From Siderastrea radians (lineage: Eukaryota > Cnidaria > Anthozoa > Scleractinia > Rhizangiidae): a DNA stretch of 64,000 nt. Made by a program: the position numbers and the translations under genes. Shown here in pieces: positions 11,118 to 21,876 of this stretch. Under the pieces are notes generated by a model. The model worked only from the letters and a program-made list of their open reading frames with translations. It was not told the origin of the DNA and made no database searches. The stretch covers positions 9,127,130-9,191,129 of the forward strand of contig OZ024898.1 of assembly GCA_964017195.1 (NCBI GenBank), in the 5' to 3' direction. The stretch's first letter is position 1, and each line of letters begins with the position of its first letter.

Positions 11118-12170
11118 GATATGGCGCCTGGGTTCAAACCATTTACAGTCTTCGAATCACTGTTCACACCCCTTTCAAGCGTTACACAGACTGTAACATG
11201 AAGCCGCAACATAAGCAGAATCTGAGTAGCGGCAAAAGGACAGATTACAGACAATCAATGACAGTTTCGGTCAAAGTTTCAGCCCGACTGGGAATAGTCG
11301 GTGCGTTCGAAATTTACAGAAAGACCATGGCGGAAACGGTTTGGCAGAGCATTCTAAAATGGCGTCGATCCGTAAGCTGTTGCATGATATGGGGGCTGTT
11401 AAGACTGGTTGTATACCATTTACAGGTGAAAACCGGTTTGTCTACGGTTTGCGCAAATGGTACGTAGAACCTCCCGAATGAGAAATTCCGTTCGAGATTA
11501 GCATGTACCATTTGTGCAATTCACTCTAATTAACAAAGAGCCTGGAACTAGTTTAACTATATATTGGCGCAGGACCTGGAACTGGTAGAAAAAGGCAAAT
11601 GGACACAGTTTTCCGTTTGGATATTTCCGGTTGAAAAATTGGACTTCTTCTCAAGACGTTCCGTTGAGTTTGGAAATTTTCGGGTCGAGCAAACCAAAAT
11701 AGCATTATCTTGTACAGTCTAACCGAAATTTCCGGGAATTTTTTTGTAAGTGGTAAACAAAAAAACCCTGTGATCTTTCACCTCCACGCTACTTGCCCCA
11801 AAACTTCGACGATGCACGCCATTTTGAACTTCTAAAAACAAACAAAGAGTTCCCGCTACGTAATTTTTTTTGGCAAATCAGCCGCATCGGGCAAAAAAAT
11901 TAATAAACAAAATAAAACAAAATAAAATCAAGAAATAATATAACATTGAAAAACACTTTTTTTATCTTGAAAACTTCTGAAAACAGCACCGGTCGGCGCT
12001 CTAGTTTGCACGGGAACTGAGGAAAGCTTCATCGCTCGTGCATGCACGTGCAGGGGTGTGCCGGCACGTGTTCACTGGTGTGATGATTTTTTGGGGGTGA
12101 CAATTTTTCAGTACATTTTGTTTTCTTTCATTTGTAAAGAGAAACCTGTGCAATATTACACCTTTTCACT
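11118..12170. other. Intergenic, upstream of the lectin gene
   Basis: Contains a dispersed-repeat-like stretch at 11190-11530 with the loose inverted pair GCAAATGGTAC / GTACCATTTGTGC. Two CACGTG E-boxes lie at 12045-12050 and 12065-12070, within 200 bp of the putative first exon. No open frame of note. Confidence 0.35.
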
Positions 12171-12226
12171 TTGAGGTGTACAGCGGAAATATCGGAGAAC
12201 ACAGTCGTTTGTTGGAAGACGCTAAG
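12171..12226 (+). other. Possible 5' UTR exon of the lectin gene
   Basis: Sequence ending GACGCTAAG followed by a good donor GTATGT at 12227. The next acceptor before the ATG is TATAACAG at 12598 (an alternative, TTCCTCAG, ends at 12571). The 5' limit is not defined; no TATA box is convincing. Confidence 0.3.
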
Positions 12227-12609
12227 GTATGTTTAATCTGCTATCGTTTTCTTTTTTCTTAGACTTAAAACTTTGTGTATGTGTTGTCGTTAAATATTTA
12301 GAGAAATTTATTGGGAAAAAAGGTACGGTCAATGCTTTTTGGGGCGGTTAAATTGTATGGTAATTTTAGAATGAAAAGTTTTTCGAGTCACTGTTTTTTC
12401 CTTCTACCTCTTGTTAAACTGTGCGAATGTTTCTTCATATATATGGTCCAAGCACAACTGTACGTGAAGTGGTTGAATTTTACCAACCGGTAATGTTAAC
12501 ACTGCAAGATTCGAGATTTTCTCACTGACGCCCGGCAGCGCAGTACGTAAGATACGGTGTTTTTTCCTCAGTAAATATTATTTTTGTCTCTATAACAGTA
12601 TCCGGAACA

Positions 12610-12670
12610 ATGCGCAGCTCTAAATTTTGGTTTGCCTTATTCATGGTGGCTTTTTTTCGGCAAGTGCTCG
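12610..12670 (+). CDS. Lectin gene exon 1: signal peptide
   Basis: The ATG at 12610 opens MRSSKFWFALFMVAFFRQVL, a short basic n-region then a hydrophobic core, typical of a eukaryotic signal peptide; cleavage is likely near Leu-Gly at the exon end. The exon ends in phase 1 with donor GTAAGT at 12671. This start was chosen because it gives the signal peptide and joins in frame to 13527. Confidence 0.75.
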
Positions 12671-13526
12671 GTAAGTAAAGAAATTGAACCGTCGTTAACA
12701 TTGTGAATATGTAACAAGACAAACACGATAGCAGGCATCATAAACAAAGTTAGATTTTGGAGAGAAAAACTATCCTTGCCTCCAAAAAAGGCTCGGAAAA
12801 ATGAAATATTTTGGGGGAAGAGCGGAACAAAGGGAAAAGATCAAATGGTAGTGGTAGTAATTTTCGATCGGTTCGTTCCAAGCGGTAAAAAGAAGAATAC
12901 CGCAGAAGCTAGCCCGAAATTTGCGCATGGAATTTCTGAAAATGACCCTACCGCTTACTTTCCAACCTGAATTTTCGGAAATTTTGCCTAACTGGCATGT
13001 ACTCCGTGAGTCGAGGTAAATTTGTATTTGAGCACTATTGTTTTCTTTGCCAGTGCCGAGCGCACAAGAGTGCGCTAAAATGGCTCTTATTTATTTTATT
13101 TTATTTGCAAATTTTGTTTACGTATGAGTTCGTTTGGCGACCAATCGCAAGTCAGTGTAAGCAAGCTGGAATCTCCAAACGTGCGTTGACTTGTGACTTC
13201 GTTCGGCCTGGCATTTAACGCAAACGAATTTGGAAAAATTTGGAAGCATAGATGTTGACCCTCGCGTGCGGTTTGGTCTTACATAAACTTCTTTCAAACA
13301 CCGCCTCGTGTTTCAGCTTTTTGTCAGTTTATATAAGAACGTGTGCCATTTCATCTTTCGTAGATATAATTGATGTCATAGAGGTTGTGATAACAGCAAA
13401 CTGGCAGTGGTTTTTCAAAAGGAGAACAACGTCCTTTTAGGACAAGAAACACTTTTCGATCTAAAAGATGACAGAAGTTTTTCTCGAAACATGTTTTGAG
13501 ACCTACAAATTTGTTTTTTTCCTCAG

Positions 13527-13885
13527 TTGCAGGCGAATCTCCTCAGTTTGGCCGTGGATCGTTTCCAGTTGATGGCAAGATTTTGAAATGCAAAAACTTC
13601 ACGTTTCCATCTCCATTCACCAACGATAATGTACACGTTCATATAACGATTCAAAATGAGTCTCCGAAAAGCAACGTTTACGAGGCCGCGGTAGGTTGGG
13701 TCGAGGATGTGGGTGTAGCTGGTTTCACCGGTTGTGTTGTCGCGTCAGGACCAGACCTCAGCTCGAGGCAGCTAAGCGCTGATTGGATGGCTTTTCAAGA
13801 CACGCCTCCAGGCTCGCAGACCGGAAGATTGCAGGTTCCTTTGTTTACCACGGGAAGCAAATGTGTGGAGACTTCGTTTGGGATG
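13527..13885 (+). CDS. Lectin gene exon 2: module A
   Basis: 359 nt, phase 1 in, phase 0 out, encoding residues 21-140. The acceptor is TTTTTTTCCTCAG; a second AG nine bases downstream (TTGCAG) is also in frame, so both forms could exist. Visible features are KCKNFTF (a sequon), VHVHITI, GWVEDVGVAGFTGC and DWMAFQDTP, the last two being the conserved WVED and W-x-A positions of the module. Three cysteines (LKCKN, TGCVV, SKCVE) occur at the same places as in module D. The whole module is in one exon, while its counterpart D is split by an 18-kb intron at the residue before AVxxWVE. Confidence 0.85.
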
Positions 13886-14019
13886 GTAATTAATTATTTT
13901 TTGTTGTTAGAGTGGTTTTACCTCTTTTTGTTGCAAGAGCGTTCAAAAACAAAATTAAAGCAAAATTATAAATTTTGTTTTCAAAAACACACAATAGGTT
14001 TCATTTGCATAAGGATTTC

Positions 14020-14254
14020 GTTCACAGACTCAAAAGTTAGGACTACATGTACCTTGTGCAGCACAATAAACAGTACCACAGTTAAGTAATGCTCAGTAGC
14101 TTTCATTTGAATGATCACAAGTTAGGATTTTATCCACAGGCTCAAAAGTTCGAACCACCTTGTACAGAACAATAAACCCGCCACAGACAATGTCTGCTCA
14201 GTAGCTTTCATTTGAATTGTCACACTTGGCGATTTTGTCCACAATCGACAAAGT
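14020..14254 (-). repeat. ~106-bp repeat, reverse copies
   Basis: Two to three reverse copies (GCTCAGTAGCTTTCATTTGAA and variants). They continue at 14596 after an inserted palindromic element. Confidence 0.75.
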
Positions 14255-14595
14255 TAGGACTGCCTTTTATACAATAGTGATAAGGGGTCTGGAACCAAGA
14301 TTAAGAAAACAATCTTAACAGTGAATCTATAAAAAGCTACAGCTAATTAATAAAGTATCAGCTTCTCACTATTGTATAAAAGGTTTGTCAAAATTGTAAC
14401 GGTCACTTTTGAAAATGTATGTTGACTAGCATACGAAACGTCCCAAGAACTGAAGCCAGCTTATAATGTCAACGTCAGCAGTGAGAAGCTGATACTTTAT
14501 TAATTAGCTGTAGCTTTTTATAGATTCACTGTTAAGATTGTTTTCTTAATCTTGGGTCCAGACCCCTTATCACTATTGTATAATAGGACTGCCTT
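14255..14595. mobile_element. Palindromic element with 12-bp target duplication
   Basis: The element (14267-14583) begins TTATACAATAGTGATAAGGG and ends with its reverse complement. Both sides carry TAGGACTGCCTT (14255-14266 and 14584-14595), a 12-bp duplication of the 106-bp repeat it entered. The arms are about 113 bp and near-perfect. The spacer contains GTATGTTGACTAGCATACGAAACGTC, a short hairpin followed by GAAAC as in hammerhead motifs. The inverted-arm layout with a GAAACGTC core suggests a Penelope-like element's inverted LTR-like ends; a simple foldback element is the alternative. Confidence 0.75.
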
Positions 14596-14684
14596 GTACA
14601 GCATAACAAACACACCACCCCACCACTCCCTCCCCCCAAAAAATAAAAATAAAAATTAAAAAAAAAAAAAACGAAAAGAAAAGA

Positions 14685-16525
14685 ACATTGTACAAAAACG
14701 TAAAATTTGTGTAATGAACAATGGTTTTACAACAGGCCCCTTCACGTTAAGCAGAGCGTCCGCCAAGGCGATCCACTTTCACCGTATCTCTTCATCATTG
14801 CGTTAGAAACTCTAACTATCAAGATTAGAAATAACGATTCAATCAAAGGATTTAAAATAGGAGGAGAAACTACTAAACTTTCTTTATTTGCGGATGATAT
14901 GACCTGTTTTGTTCGAGACAAGGAATCTTATGCTTCCCTCTTTGCTATTCTGGAATCCTTTGGATCATGCTCTGGTTTGCGTGTGAATCACGAAAAAACG
15001 GAGATTTTAGTACTTGGTAATAGTATTCTACACGAGAAGGATTTTAATAACCATAGGTTTTGTGACATTTTTAAGATCTTGGGAGTTTATTTTGGTTATG
15101 ACGAAAAACCGAGAACGACTTAAATTTCCGACAAACATTAAAATCTATTAAAAAATCAATCAACATGTTGAAATGGAGGAACTCCTCTCTTTTGGGCAAA
15201 ATCCAAATTATTAAAACTTTCGCAATTCCCAAGTTAATGTTCAGAGCATCAGTAATTCCGATATGCAATGACCTTGTTAAAGAAGCTAATTCGATCTTCT
15301 ACAACTTTATTTGGAATGGAAAAGATAAAGTTAAGCGCTGTGCGCTCATTTCAGATATTGATAAAGGCGGGCTGAAGATGCTGGATATTGAGTCTATGGT
15401 CAGTGCTAGGCGTGTCATTTGTTTAAAGAAATTCTTAGAAGACTACCTAAGTACTTGGAAATCGATTTTAAACAGTTGTATTTTACCTGTTAGTGGGAAT
15501 CTGGTTCTGCATTGCAACTTTGACACCGTCAAATTAAAAACTCAGCTCCCGAAATATTACAAAGAATGTTTTGACGCATGGTCAGGTTTTAAATAGTAGT
15601 ACGCCTGTCACTTTTAATGATATTATGAACGAGATCATTTGGAATAATAAGTTTATCTGCATTGATAAAAAGTCTGTCTATAGAAATGATCTAGTTAACT
15701 TAGGAATCGTAAAGGTGGGCGACCTTATTACGGATAACAATCTTTTCTTGCACGAAGACCCCTATGTGCCGATCTCTTCTGAACAACGTTTCTTTATTAT
15801 GGGAGTCGTTCACTCTCTTCCATCGGATTGGAAAACGATTATTAGACCTTCTGTCTGTACAAATGAAATAAAACCCATCCCTTGCGCACCATATATTAAA
15901 CTAAACTGTGGCTCTGTCCCTATCTCTGATGTCACCTCTAAACAGATATACGACTCTTTTTTGCGCAAATAACAAACTCCTCCGACAGCTCAACAAAAAT
16001 TAACAGACGAGTACTCAGAGACATCCATTAACTGGGGAAAGGTTTGCTCTCTCCCTTTCCGTACTACACTTGATTCCAAACTGAGAGAATTTCAATACAA
16101 AATTCTTAACAACATTGTCTTTACAAATGATAAATTATTTCGCTTTGGCCTTTCGCAATCCCCTAATTGTACGTTTTGCAACGAAGAACCAGAATCCATC
16201 GAACATTTACTCTCCCGTTGTAAAGTGTCTTCTGAATTTTGGAGAGACGTCTTGTCCTGGCTGAAAGATAATAACATCATTATAGAATCCTTAAATGAGA
16301 TAGGTTTGTTTTTAGGGAATTTTGAAAAACATGGAAGACTTTTATATAATTAATCACATTCTGTTATTAGGTAAATATTACATTTATGTAAGAAAATGTC
16401 ATGGAAGCTTTCCCTCATTGAGAGGTTTTATTGCCAGGATAAGACGTGTTTATAACGTCGAACTCCATATTGCGAGGGAGAGGAATAAACTCACTACTCA
16501 CTTTAAAAATGGGAAAAGTTGGTAG
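14685..16525 (+). mobile_element. LINE fragment, L1/Tx1-like reverse transcriptase, inactive
   Basis: A 5'-truncated LINE ORF2 in several frames. The first frame (14707-15123) has VRQGDPLSPYLFIIALE and SLFADDMTCF, the reverse-transcriptase motifs with the catalytic Asp pair. 15165-15596 and 15571-15972 carry the thumb and connector (WNGKDKVKRCALISD, GGLKMLD). 15980-16320 carries a zf-RVT-like knuckle, CTFCNEEPESIEHLLSRC. A last frame ends at 16525. At least three frameshifts and no endonuclease mean it cannot be active. L1/Tx1 assignment is by resemblance. Confidence 0.85.
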
Positions 16526-16629
16526 CTGTCATGAACACTCAGTAGAAAATAACCTTGTTAGATCTAGTTGGTCTTCTTCACTTTTAGTTAACAACTACCT
16601 GCTTTGTATTTAATTTTTTCGTAACTTGT

Positions 16630-16765
16630 ACAGTAATCAAGCTATTGTAAGTAATATATTGTAATTACTGTAACGTGTATTGTAAGTTACTGTAAGTAAT
16701 GTATTGTAAGTACTGTAACGCTTTTTGTAAGTGAAGTGACTGTAGGTAATATATCCTAATTACTG
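16630..16765 (+). repeat. LINE 3' tail, TGTAAGTAA-type microsatellite
   Basis: Imperfect repeats of GTAAGTAATATATTGTAA and TACTGTAACG directly after the LINE coding end. Their place and polarity fit the simple-repeat 3' tail of the element. Reverse copies of the 106-bp repeat resume at 16835-16920. Confidence 0.6.
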
Positions 16766-17057
16766 TATTGTGTTGTTGCAAAAAAAAATTAACAAACAAA
16801 TTACAAAAAGAAAACAAAAACAAAAAAAACAATAAACAGCACCACAGGAAAGCACTGCCCAGTAGCTTTCATTTGAGTGGATTTCATCTACAGACTCAAA
16901 AGTTAAGACTAGCGAGGGAACCGAATATCACTTGGAAGTACTCTTCAGCGCTGCAAACGCGCTCGTGTGGTTTTCTTACTTTAGTATCTCCGAGCGGAAA
17001 GAGAGACAACTCATTCATGTAAAGTCCCCATGGTTTTTTTTGTTGATTTCTTCAGCT

Positions 17058-17408
17058 GAACCCTCTAAGCCCTAACAGTGACGAAAATGAAATTTCTCTT
17101 TACATCATCACTACTTGTTCAAACATTTGGTTGTTGAGAATAAAGAAAGCGATCACCAAGGATAAGATGTCTTGATATTAAAACAAATTCTCCTTACTAG
17201 TTCCAAACGAAATGTCTATGGAGAACAGTAAGGCCCTGTTTACACAAGTAATTTCATCTCGAGATGAGTTTCTTCCCGGGATGACTTTCATCTCGGTGTC
17301 TGGTCATTTACCTGTAAGTGTTTACATGTTTTGGAGCTGAAATGTGGTCGCCCCTGGATGATTTCATCCCGGTCTTCGGCATTTGATGTCAGGGCTTAAA
17401 AGGGTTAA
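17058..17408. mobile_element. MITE, TTAACCCTTT family, with inner insertion
   Basis: Left end GAACCCTCTAAGCCCTAAC, right end AGGGCTTAAAAGGGTTAA. About 17232-17387 interrupts the shared interior after GAGAACAGTAAG and begins GCCCTGTTTACAC, a typical MITE-like end; I see no matching right end for it. The right end lies only about 20 bp before the exon acceptor at 17430. Confidence 0.7.
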
Positions 17409-17430
17409 CATCTGAAATTTTTGTTTACAG

Positions 17431-17595
17431 ACATTCGAGGGCAGTCCTGTAGTTCACATTACCGCTGTCCACAAGACGCGCCATAACAAACACGATGCAA
17501 CCAGCGTATGGGTGGAAGATATCACGAGCAACAAGTTCAAGGCCTGCTTCAGGGAGATAAAGAACTTCGATGGAATCCATAAAAACATATTTGTG
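17431..17595 (+). CDS. Lectin gene exon 3: module B, first part
   Basis: 165 nt, phase 0 both ends, residues 141-195. It reads TFEGSPVVHITAVHK, then SVWVEDITSNKFKACFREIK and NFDGIHKNIFV. The P.V.IT strand and WVEDIT..F..C motif are the H-lectin-like core. Acceptor TTTGTTTACAG, donor GTAAGT. The corresponding exon of module E (42871) is the same length within one codon and shares the FDGxHxNI segment. Confidence 0.9.
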
Positions 17596-17689
17596 GTAAG
17601 TAATGAAGTTTTTAGTTGCAGTCGGTCCTCCTGGCCGGTGAACACAGGCTGACCGGTCTCTCCTAATTGGACACTGATTCACCTTAGTG

Positions 17690-17864
17690 ATTATATTAGT
17701 ATTATTAAATTTTATAACTATTATTTTTTTTTTTTTAGATTTTAGACATTATAAATTTTAAATCTTAAATTTTGTAAATTTGTATCATAATGTAGAATAC
17801 GCAATTCAGCTCTATGAGCTGCAAAGTATTTTAATAAAGTACCTACCTACCTACCTACCTACCT
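17690..17864 (+). repeat. Retroposon 3' tail with (ACCT)n
   Basis: AT-rich sequence ending GTATTTTAATAAAGT followed by five ACCT repeats (17841-17864). A LINE/SINE tail is the simplest reading; no coding part remains. Confidence 0.45.
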
Positions 17865-18045
17865 CTCAGCGCACAGAAACTATACATTTTCCACTGCATA
17901 ATCCTAGACACCTCTCCCAAGTGGACACTCAGACTAGTTGTGTTCCTCATCACACGCAAACACTACAACGTTCACCTTCCGTAACCAGAAACCTCTTCTA
18001 AGTGGCCTCTCAGGAGGGGTTTAGACCACACACAAACTCTACATT

Positions 18046-18490
18046 GGCCGTTTTTATCTTAGAGGACGTTAAAGACGTCTAATGCGTCAATGTTGTCTCC
18101 GACGTCTTAGTGGTCTGGTATAAATGCGGGTTTTAGATAAACGACTTAAACGTCTTTTGCTAAGGACATCCAACACTCGCCCTTAGCACACGTCTTTGTC
18201 ATCTAAGACGTCAATGCCGTCTAGTGTAGACGAGACGTCCTTATCGGGAAGCATTATTCGAAAAATCGTCGTAGAAAGAGACGTCCTTATCGGGATGGCC
18301 TTATTCGAAAAATCGTCGTAAAAATCACCGAAAAATAACTTAGCACTATCTCATAACTAGTCCTCTCATTTTAGAAAATATTGCGCGACTGAATCCACTG
18401 TTCTAGTTGGACTTCCCTAAGGACTTTCCCGTCTCAACAGACATCAAAGCGTCTTGACGTCTTTGACGTCCTCTAAGGTAAATACGGCCC
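18046..18490. mobile_element. MITE with GGCCGTTTTTA ends and ACGTC motifs
   Basis: Left end GGCCGTTTTTATCTTAGAGG then ACGTTAAAGACGTCT; right end AGACGTCTTTGACGTCCTCT then AAGGTAAATACGGCC, an inverted pair over about 35 bp. The interior has repeated GACGTCT/AGACGTC blocks and a duplicated ACGTCCTTATCGGGA. I cannot define a target duplication. Confidence 0.65.
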
Positions 18491-18671
18491 CAAGCTGACA
18501 CTCCTCCCAGCACTCAGTCACAGCCCCAGCAACATACAAACACTAAGTTTTCAACCACCCATAAAGGAACACTTATCCTAAGCATCATTTTTGGGATCTT
18601 ACGGCTAACTAAACCGACCTTTTAATTTTAATTCGCTTTATTTTGGCCTCGATTTTTCAATTTTACTTTAG

Positions 18672-18788
18672 GACTGGATTGCTATGTCAACAATTCCCTC
18701 TGCATGGAGCAAGGCACCAGAAAGCAAAGCGCTGATCATGCCGAACACGGGCTCACCTCCTGCAAAGTTTAATTACGGTTTCTGTCAG
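18672..18788 (+). CDS. Lectin gene exon 4: module B, second part
   Basis: 117 nt, phase 0 both ends, residues 196-234. It opens DWIAMSTIPSAW, the W-x-A that closes the lectin-like core, and ends FNYGFCQ, matching NHAFCQ at the end of the module E partner exon (59288). Acceptor TTTACTTTAG, donor GTGAGT. Confidence 0.9.
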
Positions 18789-19697
18789 GTGAGTGAAATG
18801 ACAAAATACATCTCCAAAAGGATAAGAGATTTATAAGCTGGTGAAATCAAATCACGACATTGCACTTCATAGCGGTTTTCAGTTGAGTGTCGACAGTAGT
18901 TCGCGCATGCTTTGCTTTTGCTTTTCTTCCCTCAATGATTGGTTAAAAAACTCGCGCCACTTTCTCAATCAATCACAAGTAAATCCAAAACCTAATGTGA
19001 CTTTCACAACGGTCAAACGCGTGACGCGTGCGCAGTTTGCAAGGGAAAATACAGATAAAAAAAGAAAGTGTCACTTTAAACGCAAAACTTAACGCCGTTT
19101 CTGAAAACTTAAGCTTTTTACGTTGAGTATGTGTGCAAAATAAAGTAACTGTCATCCACGAACTTTGTCGGCGCAAAATTTGCTTTATCGGGACATTCTC
19201 TGCATCGTTTTCACACGAACGTCACGGTCGCAAACGTTTAAACTGATCACAAACTTCAGTGCTCTGAAAAATCAGAATTGGGGTACCTTTTTGCGTTTGA
19301 CTGCTGTGAAACTGTGACTTGCCTTTGTGTGGTGCGCGTCTTCCTGTGTTTGACGCTAGTTGCATTTATTTGTTTCGAGTTCTGATTGGCTTATTGCGTC
19401 GCTTTCGTCTGCTGTGATTGGACAAAGGAACAACTTTTGTTTCAGTTTTACGTAGACTTTCTCAAAAGTCCTTCGCTTCTCATTTCCGGTTCCGGTGGTG
19501 GTGCTCGGTTTTTGGGTTTTTCCCGCCCTTCCGAATACGGACTTCCTTGAGCTGGACTTGTGGGCAAGTCTAAGTTTTACGATTCGAGTCAACTAAAAAC
19601 TGCACTCTATCACCTGTAACGCATCTTTTACTTCTTAAGTACCTGATCATTAATGTTAAGTTGCTAAGCTCGCCATTGTACTATGTGCTTTTTCTAG
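18789..19697 (+). other. Lectin gene intron, nothing firm
   Basis: No exon. About 18985-19330 (ACAACGGTCAAACGCGTGACGCGTGCGCAGTT) resembles 21930-22240 (TTCACAGCGGTCAAAGGCACAACGCGTGCGCAGTT), so a dispersed repeat of roughly 300 bp is shared by these two introns. Confidence 0.45.
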
Positions 19698-19823
19698 AAC
19701 GTCACGTTCACTGATCGTTTCTATGAGCGTCCATGTGTTATTACAACAGCAGCACATCAATATGAACCGCTGAAATCACAGTCAATACCGCCTTCCAAGA
19801 ATGCTATCACAGAATGGACAAAG
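19698..19823 (+). CDS. Lectin gene exon 5: module C, first part
   Basis: 126 nt, phase 0 both ends, residues 235-276. It reads NVTFTDRFYERPCVITTAAH and ends AITEWTK. This is the clearest H-type lectin start (VTF...F..P.V). Its partner in module F is NVTFKVNYMKRPAVMISATH at 61429. The NVT is a sequon. Acceptor TTTTTCTAG, donor GTAAGA. Confidence 0.9.
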
Positions 19824-20420
19824 GTAAGAGACTCGAGTTAAAAAGTTTTCTTGATGATTTTACATAACCCAAACCAAATTAAACTGACCAGTCACTAGGC
19901 GCTGAAAAAGAATGCACCAATTAGAGCTCAATGCTAAAAGTGCAAACAGCGCCAAGCGCAGGAAAACATGCAGCCAAGTGCGACTGGCGCCCTGCGCGGG
20001 AAAACTTGTATCCGTTACCAAGCGCAGGACAACATGCGACTGGTTCCAAGCTCGAAAAAAAAACATGTAATCTGTGGCAACTACGGGAAACTCGTAGCTA
20101 CTAGTACCCTGAAGGAGGCAACATACTGTATGTAGCCGTTGCCGAGCGCGGGAAAACATACAACCCGCTCCAAGCGGCGAAGTTTTACGTTCTTAACCTG
20201 TTTCTTCACGAAAACAACATGTTTAATTTGCTCTTCCATTTAACCAAGATCAAAGCAAGCTTTTTGATTTGTTTTAGCTTAAAAAAACGTCATATTAAAG
20301 CAGGTTATGAAGTTATGAAGTTTTGTCGTCTAAATTTGTGGAATAAAAAACATTTTACAACCCTCTGTTAAAACCATTATATTCTGGAAATTATGGATTC
20401 TGTTGTTGTTATTTTTCTAG

Positions 20421-20517
20421 GATGTGACCGTAACCGGGTTCTCCGTTTGTGTAAAAGACATTCAAGCCTTAGAAACTATCCATGCGCCTGTCACTATCCA
20501 GTTCATTGCTTTAGGGC
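20421..20517 (+). CDS. Lectin gene exon 6: module C, second part
   Basis: 97 nt, phase 0 in, phase 1 out, residues 277-308. It reads DVTVTGFSVCVKDI then VTIQFIALG, the second half of the lectin-like fold (nVT..GF.v ... WiA position here FIA). The phase-1 end closes the first three-module cassette. Acceptor ATTTTTCTAG, donor GTGAGT. Confidence 0.9.
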
Positions 20518-20527
20518 GTGAGTAATT

Positions 20528-20710
20528 TAGTTAACTCTTTAAACCTTAGTGTCAGCATATCAATTCTCCTTACTGGTTGCCATATATTTGTTGTAGTGCT
20601 AGTTAAGAGAAGTTATTCAAATGTCAAAAGAGTTCATCCCTGGTGATCATTTCCTTAATTCTCCACACCTGTGCACTTAATTGCGCATTGATATTACAAG
20701 GAGAAATATG
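20528..20710. mobile_element. Diverged MITE, TTAACCCTTT family
   Basis: Begins TTAACTCTTTAAACCTTAG and contains ATTCTCCTTACTGGTTGCC and TGGTGATCATTTCC, shared with the other copies; the right end is degraded. Confidence 0.45.
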
Positions 20711-21054
20711 ATGCCGATCAATTGCAGGGCCCAGGGCAGGAACCTCCCAAGTAACGTTTTGGCAACTTTATTGAATTCTTGCCTTTAAACTTAAAAAAGA
20801 ATCTATCCTGTCAAATTATCCCTCCCCCAAACCAGATTCTAAAAATGTTCTCATTTCTCTGTGAAGTCACTTGGTATGTTTTTGCCTCAGCCCTCCAATC
20901 ATGTCTTTATCGTACACGCTTCAATTGCGAAAGCAAATTCACGTAGTTAGTGGTCACTTATCATGCGCTTTAATAGATTATTGAGACACTGGAAAGGCGG
21001 TACACAAAGAAAGAAATGTTGCAAGAGCAGAAAACGAAAAGAGAAACAGGAAGT

Positions 21055-21250
21055 GATGACAACAACAACAAGCTTTATTTGCATGACTACATAGAAATTT
21101 GGTAGTATTGCAAAAGCTACTTAAATTTAATTACATATTATTTCATTAACTAAGATAATTAGTAAAGTAGAAAATAACATAACATAACAAAGAAAAAAAA
21201 TTATTTATAATATATGAAACAATTACTAACAATAATTGTTCATTTAACTG
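21055..21250 (-). repeat. Reverse-strand retroposon tail with (GTT)n
   Basis: On the minus strand an AT-rich run ends ATGCAAATAAAGCTTGTTGTTGTTGTC, with polyadenylation-like AATAAA then a trinucleotide repeat, as LINE tails in this window do. Confidence 0.45.
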
Positions 21251-21657
21251 TTCGAAGTGGTGATCATTGTAACGAGATTGTCTCTCAATTCAAAGCATGC
21301 CGAGATAAATGAGATTAGCTTAACGTTCACAAAGTAGTCAGTGGAATTCATAAGATGTGATAATAGAGTTTCGCGTGGTAGTAGTCGTAGTAATGGAAGT
21401 TTGGATTCTATTTTAGAAAAGAATATGCCGCGTACCTGAGAATAAGCTGGGCATTTCGAGTTTAATTTCGGTAAAAAGGTCCTCGCTATTTGATCTCCCT
21501 CTCAGCTAAATCTTTCAAAAATAAGAAACAATAAGGAGATGATGCCCTTTCTTAAACAGTTTTCTGTTAAATAAATAAACTGTGATTTTGAAACAATCGC
21601 CAAAAAAGGAAAAATTATATTCGTTATATTTATTTTTTAAAATTTCTTTCCTTTCAG

Positions 21658-21876
21658 ATCTTCATCCTTGTGTCGATATTAAGTGTCCATACTATGCCAC
21701 GTGCAAAGCGAAGAGCGCCAGCGAACATGAATGCATTTGTGACTTCAGTTGTCCATCATTTGAAGATTATCTGTGTTCTGCTCAAGGCGTGACCTATAGC
21801 AACCAGTGCGAGTACAAAAAAGCTATCTGCTTGAGTAAAAAGCATGTTGGAATTTCTCATCCAGGAAGCTGTAAAC
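21658..21876 (+). CDS. Lectin gene exon 7: follistatin/Kazal domain
   Basis: 219 nt, phase 1 at both ends, residues 309-381. Ten cysteines: PCVDIKCPYYATC, HECICDFSC, YLCSAQGVTYSNQCEYKKA, ICLSKK and HPGSC. The first four fit a FOLN/EGF-like lead and the last six a Kazal fold (C...LC...G.TY.N.C....A.C...H.G.C). Such domains inhibit serine proteases or bind ligands in follistatin and agrin. A symmetrical 1-1 exon is the classic shuffling unit. Acceptor TTTCCTTTCAG, donor GTGAGT. Confidence 0.9.

Noticed and set aside
13886..14089. Extension of the module A frame to 14089
   Set aside because: The module ends at a good GTAATT donor at 13886 and the tail reads into intron and the 106-bp repeat.
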